Assembly: GCA_030625995.1 (NCBI GenBank)
Contig: DAOUPU010000088.1
Location: forward strand, 1-9,173
Source of the DNA: Flavobacteriaceae bacterium
GTDB lineage: Bacteria > Bacteroidota > Bacteroidia > Flavobacteriales > Flavobacteriaceae
Length of the DNA stretch: 9,173 bases
Direction: 5' to 3'
Part shown: positions 5,317 to 9,173 of the stretch, one piece after another
Layout: every line of letters begins with the position of its first letter
How positions within the stretch are numbered: the first letter of the stretch is position 1
The notes under the pieces: generated by a model
What the model was told of the DNA's origin: nothing
Database searches by the model: none
The model's input: only the letters and a program-made list of their open reading frames with translations
Translations under genes and position numbers: made by a program

Positions 5317-7764
5317 TCAATAATTATCCACATCAATATTTAACCTAACCGATCTAAAATCTGAGATCGCTAAGAAGCTGTTCCTTATTTTCTGTATAAG
5401 GGATTTGGAATAGTTAATAGATTGATTACTAGGTAATTTTATTAAAATATTTTTTATATGTTGATTCCTGATTCTCGAAATTACAGGGCTCGTTGGTCCC
5501 AAAACATGTTCACCAAAATTGTTTTTTAAAGATGTTCCCAACCATTCGGCTGCATTATTCACCCTTTGATAATCTTTGTGTTTCAAAGTGATTTTCAGAA
5601 TTCGAATTAATGGAGGATAATGAAACTCGTGTCTTTCATTCATTTGGTCCTCGTACATCTTCTCATAGTCGTGCGTGGTGACCTGTTGCAGAATTTGATG
5701 ATATGGATTGAAAGTTTGAATTGCTACCTTGCCTCTTTTCTTAGCTCTACCAGCTCTACCTGACACCTGAACCATTAACTGAAAGCTTCTCTCATGAGCT
5801 CTGAAATCAGGAAAATTCAGCATATTATCTGCGTTTAATATCCCAACTAAAGTCACATTTTGAAAATCCAATCCTTTGCTTAGCATTTGAGTCCCTACCA
5901 ATATATCAATATCCTGAGACTGGAACGCCCTAATAATTTTATGATAGCCATACTTTCCTCGAGTAGTGTCCAGATCCATTCTGCCAATTTTTGTCTGTGG
6001 AAATAGTTCCTTCAATTCAAGCTCAATTTGCTCTGTTCCAAACCCTTTAGAGCTCAAAGTAGGGTTTTCACAAGCAGGACAGGTTTCTGGCATGTCTCTT
6101 CGAAAACCGCAATAGTGACACCGTAATTCATTCTTGAATTTATGATAAGTTAAACTTACATCACAATTTGGGCATTGGGGTGCTATTCCACATGTTGTAC
6201 ATTCAACAATTGGCGCATAGCCTCTTCGATTCTGAAACAAAATAACCTGCTCTTTTTCATTTAATGAATCCTGAATGAGTTTAATTAACCGATCAGAAAA
6301 ATGTCCGGTCATTCTTTTTTTACGATGCTTTTCCCTTATATCCACCAACTCAATCTCCGGTAATAACACATTGCCAAATCTCCTATCCAGTTTCACATAA
6401 CCATATTTATCTTTCTTAACATTATAAAAACTCTCAACAGAAGGTGTGGCACTGCCCAACAATATTTTTGCTCCATGCTCCTTTGCCAAAACAATTGCTG
6501 TATCCCTCGCATTATATCTCGGCGATGGATCAAATTGCTTATAGGAGGTCTCATGTTCTTCATCCACAATAATCAATCCCAGATCCGCAAATGGCAATAG
6601 TACAGACGATCTGGCCCCTAATATAATTTGTGTTTTGTTTTTTCTTTCCAATAGATTATTCCATACCTCGACTCTTTCATTAACTGAATATTTAGAATGA
6701 AAAACAGATATCTTCTCTCCAAAAAATATTTGCAACCTGCTTATAATCTGTGTAGTTAAAGCAATCTCTGGCAACAGATACAAAACTTGTTTCCCTGACT
6801 CAATTACTTTTTGAATTAAATGTGTATAAATTTCTGTTTTACCGCTCGATGTAATTCCATGTAATAAAGTAACGTCATGTTCCTTAAAAGAATTTTCAAT
6901 TTCAGCAAGCGCCGCATTTTGCAAGTCGCTTAATTCCTTTAATTCAGACGTTTTATTGCCAAAAGATACTCTGTCTTCTTGAATGGCATATATTTCAAAT
7001 ACTTCTTTATCTACTAAGGCTTTTATAACCGCCGGACTAACGCCTGCTTTATTTTTCAGATCCTTTTTCTTAATGGGCTTTTTTGTACGAGATACCATTG
7101 AAAAGAAGCTTAACACAAGCTCCCGCTGTTTTTTGGCACGACTTAGGTCATCCAATAATTTATGTAATTCTACCTCTTCATTATATTTCTCTCTTAATCG
7201 AATATATTTAACCAATTTCGGTTTGTATTGCTCAAAAATCTTTTCATGAACGGTTACAACCTCATGTTTCAATAATTTAGTTATAACCGGAAGAACATTC
7301 TTTTTATCTAAAATCTTTCCTATTTCCGATATATTTAACACGGATCTACCCTGTAAGGCCTCAAAAATTAAATATTCATCGTCATTTAAAATATCTATTT
7401 GATCAAATTCTTCATTTTTAGAAATCAGCGTTTCACTTTCAAGTAAAAGTGCCGACGGTATTGCCGCACGCATTACTTCACCAAGGGAACACATATAATA
7501 TTCAGATATCCATTCCCAGTTTATTAATTGTTTAGGAGTGATAAGTGGTTTATCATCTAAGATCTGATGGATTTCCTTAGCATCATAGCCTATGGGTGGA
7601 TCCTGATGAATATTATATACCAGGGCTGTAAATATTTTTGATTTTCCAAAAGGGACTGCCACTCGCATACCAACACTTAAAAAAGATGCTTCTGCTTTGG
7701 TTATTCTATAGGTAAATAACTTTTGCAGAGGTATAGGTAATATGACGTTAATATAATTATTCAA
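5317..7764 (-). CDS. priA: Primosomal protein N' (replication restart helicase PriA)
   Basis: The product is 815 residues, normal for Bacteroidota PriA. PriA recognises stalled forks and D-loops, unwinds the lagging arm 3' to 5' and starts reloading of the replicative helicase. Visible in order are an N-terminal DNA-binding domain (VILPIPLQKLFTYRI, 7-21; GMRVAVPFGKSKIFTALV, 32-49), a winged-helix region (about 125-260), Walker A GITSSGKT (303-310), DEEH (401-404), LLGSATPS (435-442), eight zinc-binding cysteines (C522, C525, C531, C534, C549, C552, C562, C565), GTQMLSKGLDF (624-634), and SGRAGR (668-673). All key residues are intact. The start is unusual: the family N terminus fits the codon at 7764, which is TTG. 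There is no in-frame ATG between it and the stop at 7804-7806, and the ATG at 7769 is in another frame. The only -7-like sequence is a 7-of-8 match, TACTTTTA (7785-7792). mnmA follows on the same strand 254 bp downstream with its own promoter. Confidence 0.96.
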   Translation of the reverse strand: MNNYINVILPIPLQKLFTYRITKAEASFLSVGMRVAVPFGKSKIFTALVYNIHQDPPIGYDAKEIHQILDDKPLITPKQLINWEWISEYYMCSLGEVMRAAIPSALLLESETLISKNEEFDQIDILNDDEYLIFEALQGRSVLNISEIGKILDKKNVLPVITKLLKHEVVTVHEKIFEQYKPKLVKYIRLREKYNEEVELHKLLDDLSRAKKQRELVLSFFSMVSRTKKPIKKKDLKNKAGVSPAVIKALVDKEVFEIYAIQEDRVSFGNKTSELKELSDLQNAALAEIENSFKEHDVTLLHGITSSGKTEIYTHLIQKVIESGKQVLYLLPEIALTTQIISRLQIFFGEKISVFHSKYSVNERVEVWNNLLERKNKTQIILGARSSVLLPFADLGLIIVDEEHETSYKQFDPSPRYNARDTAIVLAKEHGAKILLGSATPSVESFYNVKKDKYGYVKLDRRFGNVLLPEIELVDIREKHRKKRMTGHFSDRLIKLIQDSLNEKEQVILFQNRRGYAPIVECTTCGIAPQCPNCDVSLTYHKFKNELRCHYCGFRRDMPETCPACENPTLSSKGFGTEQIELELKELFPQTKIGRMDLDTTRGKYGYHKIIRAFQSQDIDILVGTQMLSKGLDFQNVTLVGILNADNMLNFPDFRAHERSFQLMVQVSGRAGRAKKRGKVAIQTFNPYHQILQQVTTHDYEKMYEDQMNERHEFHYPPLIRILKITLKHKDYQRVNNAAEWLGTSLKNNFGEHVLGPTSPVISRIRNQHIKNILIKLPSNQSINYSKSLIQKIRNSFLAISDFRSVRLNIDVDNY

Positions 7765-7769
7765 AGCAT
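7761..7769 (-). promoter_or_regulatory. Two-codon upstream ORF (ATG CTT TGA) overlapping the priA TTG start
   Basis: On the minus strand an ATG at 7769 is followed by one sense codon and a TGA stop. The stop overlaps the priA TTG initiation codon in the string TTGA. This geometry is that of termination-reinitiation coupling. A single-base indel that shifted an ordinary ATG start out of frame would produce the same picture, so function is inferred. Confidence 0.3.
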
Positions 7770-7813
7770 GTATTTCGGGTTTCGTAAAAGTAAAAGATTT
7801 GATTTAATAAATC

Positions 7814-7838
7814 TTAAATACAGATGTTTTTCTAATAA
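7814..7838 (+). repeat. Direct repeat A, copy 1
   Basis: This 25-nt stretch (TTAAATACAGATG...) is identical to 8326-8350 in the same orientation, 512 bp away. It lies just upstream of the priA leader and is followed 21 bp later by copy 1 of repeat B. Confidence 0.8.
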
Positions 7839-7859
7839 CTGTGTGTTTTATTATTAATT

Positions 7860-7922
7860 GAACTCAGTCCATCAATGAGCAAGCTCCTATTATCTATTTT
7901 GACAATTGTAATTTTTAGTTAT
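7860..7922 (+). repeat. Direct repeat B, copy 1
   Basis: The 63 nt beginning GAACTCAGTCCATCAATGAG match 8254-8316 with two substitutions (positions 7887 and 7903), in the same orientation and 394 bp apart. The copy contains the small hairpin GAGC-AA-GCTC and a short hydrophobic open frame starting at 7875. Confidence 0.85.
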
Positions 7923-7943
7923 CTGATAGTAAAGTAATATTAG

Positions 7944-7971
7944 TGGATTCCCATTTTCATGGGAATGACAC
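7944..7971 (+). repeat. Inverted repeat R, left copy (dRS3-like hairpin)
   Basis: The 28 nt are the exact reverse complement of 8115-8142. The core at 7947-7966 has the form ATTCCC-N8-GGGAAT and folds as an 8-bp perfect stem with a TTTC loop. The same consensus describes the dRS3 repeat of Neisseria, and similar palindromes occur as REP-type elements in other bacteria. No transposase of the RAYT type is in the window. Confidence 0.85.
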
Positions 7972-8114
7972 ACAGTTTAATAATAGTAATCCCGGAAGGA
8001 TCGTAATTAACATATAAACAATAATGGATTAGAAAATTCCTCGAAAATAAAATCACGATTCATGTCATTTCTTAGCGGATCAATATGCAAATCCAAAAAG
8101 AAAAACCACCATTC

Positions 8115-8142
8115 GTGTCATTCCCATGAAAATGGGAATCCA
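8115..8142 (-). repeat. Inverted repeat R, right copy (dRS3-like hairpin)
   Basis: This is the exact inverted partner of 7944-7971, with its palindromic core at 8120-8139. Together the two copies bound a 199-bp segment (7944-8142) with 143 bp between them. The two possible structures, two separate hairpins or one long stem, exclude each other. Confidence 0.85.
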
Positions 8143-8253
8143 TCAACCAATATTGATAGAGTCTCTTTTTTTTGCATTAACCAGTCTAGCTCGTCACAAG
8201 CTTCATTGGAATGGGAAAGACACACGGTCACTAGTATCCATACCCAAAACATC

Positions 8254-8316
8254 GAACTCAGTCCATCAATGAGCAAGCTCATATTATCTATTTTGATAAT
8301 TGTAATTTTTAGTTAT
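8254..8316 (+). repeat. Direct repeat B, copy 2
   Basis: Second copy of the 63-nt element at 7860-7922, with 61 identical positions. Here it is followed after 9 nt by repeat A copy 2, the opposite order from the first set. One substitution turns the small hairpin at 8269-8282 into a longer one (ATGAGC-AA-GCTCAT). Confidence 0.85.
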
Positions 8317-8325
8317 ATAATAGGT

Positions 8326-8350
8326 TTAAATACAGATGTTTTTCTAATAA
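8326..8350 (+). repeat. Direct repeat A, copy 2
   Basis: Identical over 25 nt to 7814-7838, in the same orientation. It lies about 125 bp upstream of the start of the exported-protein gene. Confidence 0.8.
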
Positions 8351-8475
8351 TAATTTCTCTCCATTTCAACAATGGATATTTGATTAATTTGTTCTTGGCA
8401 CGTTGTTTGTAATTATTTGAATAATGATATTAGCCAAAACCAAATTACAAGTTGAACATTTAATACCTAATTATC

Positions 8476-9173
8476 ATGAATAAAATTGCTTTAATATTTA
8501 TCACAATATTTTCATACCTCCTTTCTCCCCTTACTTTTGCAAATACTGTAAATAGTATGAATAATACTACCTACAGTTATAATTATAATAATGGAGAAAA
8601 ATTCACTTTCGTGGAAAGAGGAATTACGTTTTCTGTGTTCCGAAATGGCGAATTCGACTTTTATATCAATTCAAGAAATGGTATACATTCTAATGTTGAT
8701 TTTGGCTTAGTAAGTATTTCCTATAACTCCGGGTATAATTATGATGCCTATGTGCAGTACGATGATTACGGTGCAATAATTCAAATTGAAAATATTCCAA
8801 TTTATTATGATTATTATGGCAGAATTGTAAGAGCCGGAAATATTAATATCAATTATCGTTCGAATAGGCTTGTAGGAATTGGTGGACTACATATTTATTA
8901 TAATGCATATGGATATTATTCACACTACAGGGGATTCATAAATACATACAACAGGTACTATGCATATCATCCTTATCACAATTATTTTATGAGACCATAT
9001 TACGATCGCTGTGTGGTGAGTTATGATCCTTACAGACTTTATTATAAACCAGCACGTTACAACTATTATAACTATGGGAAATCTTATTCTAAAAATCATA
9101 ATAAGAACAGGACTTATAAAAGAATAGATTCAAGAGTACGAACCGCTGACACCGGCAGGAGTTATCAAAAACG
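8476..9173 (+). CDS. Tyr/Asn-rich exported protein of unknown function, C terminus cut by window edge
   Basis: The frame is open from the ATG at 8476 to the right edge, showing 232 residues without a stop. A clear Sec signal peptide opens the protein: a Lys at position 3, a hydrophobic core (4-20), and a likely signal-peptidase I site after LTFA (cleavage about 22/23). The mature part is extremely rich in Tyr (about 41 of 232) and Asn. From 92 to 142 it shows a loose repeating pattern, YDDYGAIIQIENIPIYY, then YDYYGRIVRAGNINI, then NRLVGIGGLHIYYN, which alternates polar and hydrophobic residues as in beta-strands. This is followed by a Tyr/His/Arg-rich stretch (140-200) and a basic tail (201-228). 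Flavobacteria encode many exported proteins of this style with no known function. One cysteine (C179) is not at a lipobox, so it is not a lipoprotein. Periplasmic or surface location is inferred. Repeat-rich spacer precedes it and no clear promoter was found. Confidence 0.82.
   Translation, partial: MNKIALIFITIFSYLLSPLTFANTVNSMNNTTYSYNYNNGEKFTFVERGITFSVFRNGEFDFYINSRNGIHSNVDFGLVSISYNSGYNYDAYVQYDDYGAIIQIENIPIYYDYYGRIVRAGNININYRSNRLVGIGGLHIYYNAYGYYSHYRGFINTYNRYYAYHPYHNYFMRPYYDRCVVSYDPYRLYYKPARYNYYNYGKSYSKNHNKNRTYKRIDSRVRTADTGRSYQK

Larger units (their letters stand above)
7765..8475. other. Non-coding repeat-rich spacer between priA and the exported-protein gene
   Basis: About 710 bp hold no convincing gene. 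The contents are the priA upstream region, two pairs of direct repeats (7814-7838 with 8326-8350; 7860-7922 with 8254-8316), and a 28-nt inverted repeat pair of hairpins (7944-7971 with 8115-8142). A degenerate half copy of the hairpin unit is at 8211-8227. The roughly 140 bp between the hairpins (7972-8114) and 8143-8210 show nothing recognisable. An open frame at 8062-8412 runs through the repeats and reads like a repeat translated by accident. Confidence 0.6.

Noticed and set aside
6983..7249. Plus-strand 88-codon open frame opposite priA
   Set aside because: It lies wholly inside the well-supported priA coding sequence on the other strand and has no recognisable protein features.
8062..8412. 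A 116-codon plus-strand open frame in the repeat region
   Set aside because: It reads straight through the right R hairpin (giving HSHENGNP, the kind of peptide that arises when such repeats are translated) and then through repeats B and A. Low-complexity poly-Ser and Lys stretches and the lack of a promoter point to an accidental frame.

Overview
The window looks like an AT-rich chromosomal segment from a Bacteroidota bacterium, most likely a flavobacterium-like lineage. The evidence is the character of the proteins (MnmA with a Bacteroidota-type mid-protein insertion, PriA, a Tyr-rich exported protein of a flavobacterial style), start codons without Shine-Dalgarno sequences, and -7 boxes of the Bacteroidota form TAnnTTTG in front of several genes. 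There are no rRNA or tRNA genes, no CRISPR array and no transposase gene.

Left part (1-3885): two minus-strand genes form what looks like the edge of a cell-envelope or exopolysaccharide locus. They are an MBOAT/AlgI-type O-acyltransferase cut by the left edge (1-566) and a FemAB/GNAT-fold aminoacyl- or acyl-transferase-like protein (665-1693). Across a 378-bp AT-rich divergent intergenic region lie two plus-strand genes: a PP-loop, QueC-like ATPase with a four-cysteine metal site (2072-2884) and a 10-TM EamA/DMT permease (2992-3885).

Middle part (3875-7764): two minus-strand housekeeping genes. mnmA (tRNA 2-thiouridylase) overlaps the 3' end of the permease gene by 11 nt in convergent orientation. 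priA (replication restart helicase) apparently starts at a TTG codon that overlaps the stop of a two-codon upstream ORF. Between them are a GC-richer palindromic repeat of the type scattered in Bacteroidota genomes and the mnmA promoter.

Right part (7765-9173): about 700 bp between priA and the next gene hold a nested set of repeats. These are two short elements duplicated in direct orientation (25 nt identical, and 63 nt with two mismatches) surrounding a perfect 28-nt inverted repeat. Each arm of the inverted repeat is itself a hairpin of the form ATTCCC-N8-GGGAAT, like the neisserial dRS3 repeat. A Tyr/Asn-rich exported protein (8476 to the right edge) follows, cut by the window.

The genes do not form one obvious pathway. 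The left cluster suggests surface glycan modification, the middle is core tRNA modification and DNA replication restart, and the right is a repeat-rich spacer. The least understood items are the QueC-like ATPase and the repeat cluster.
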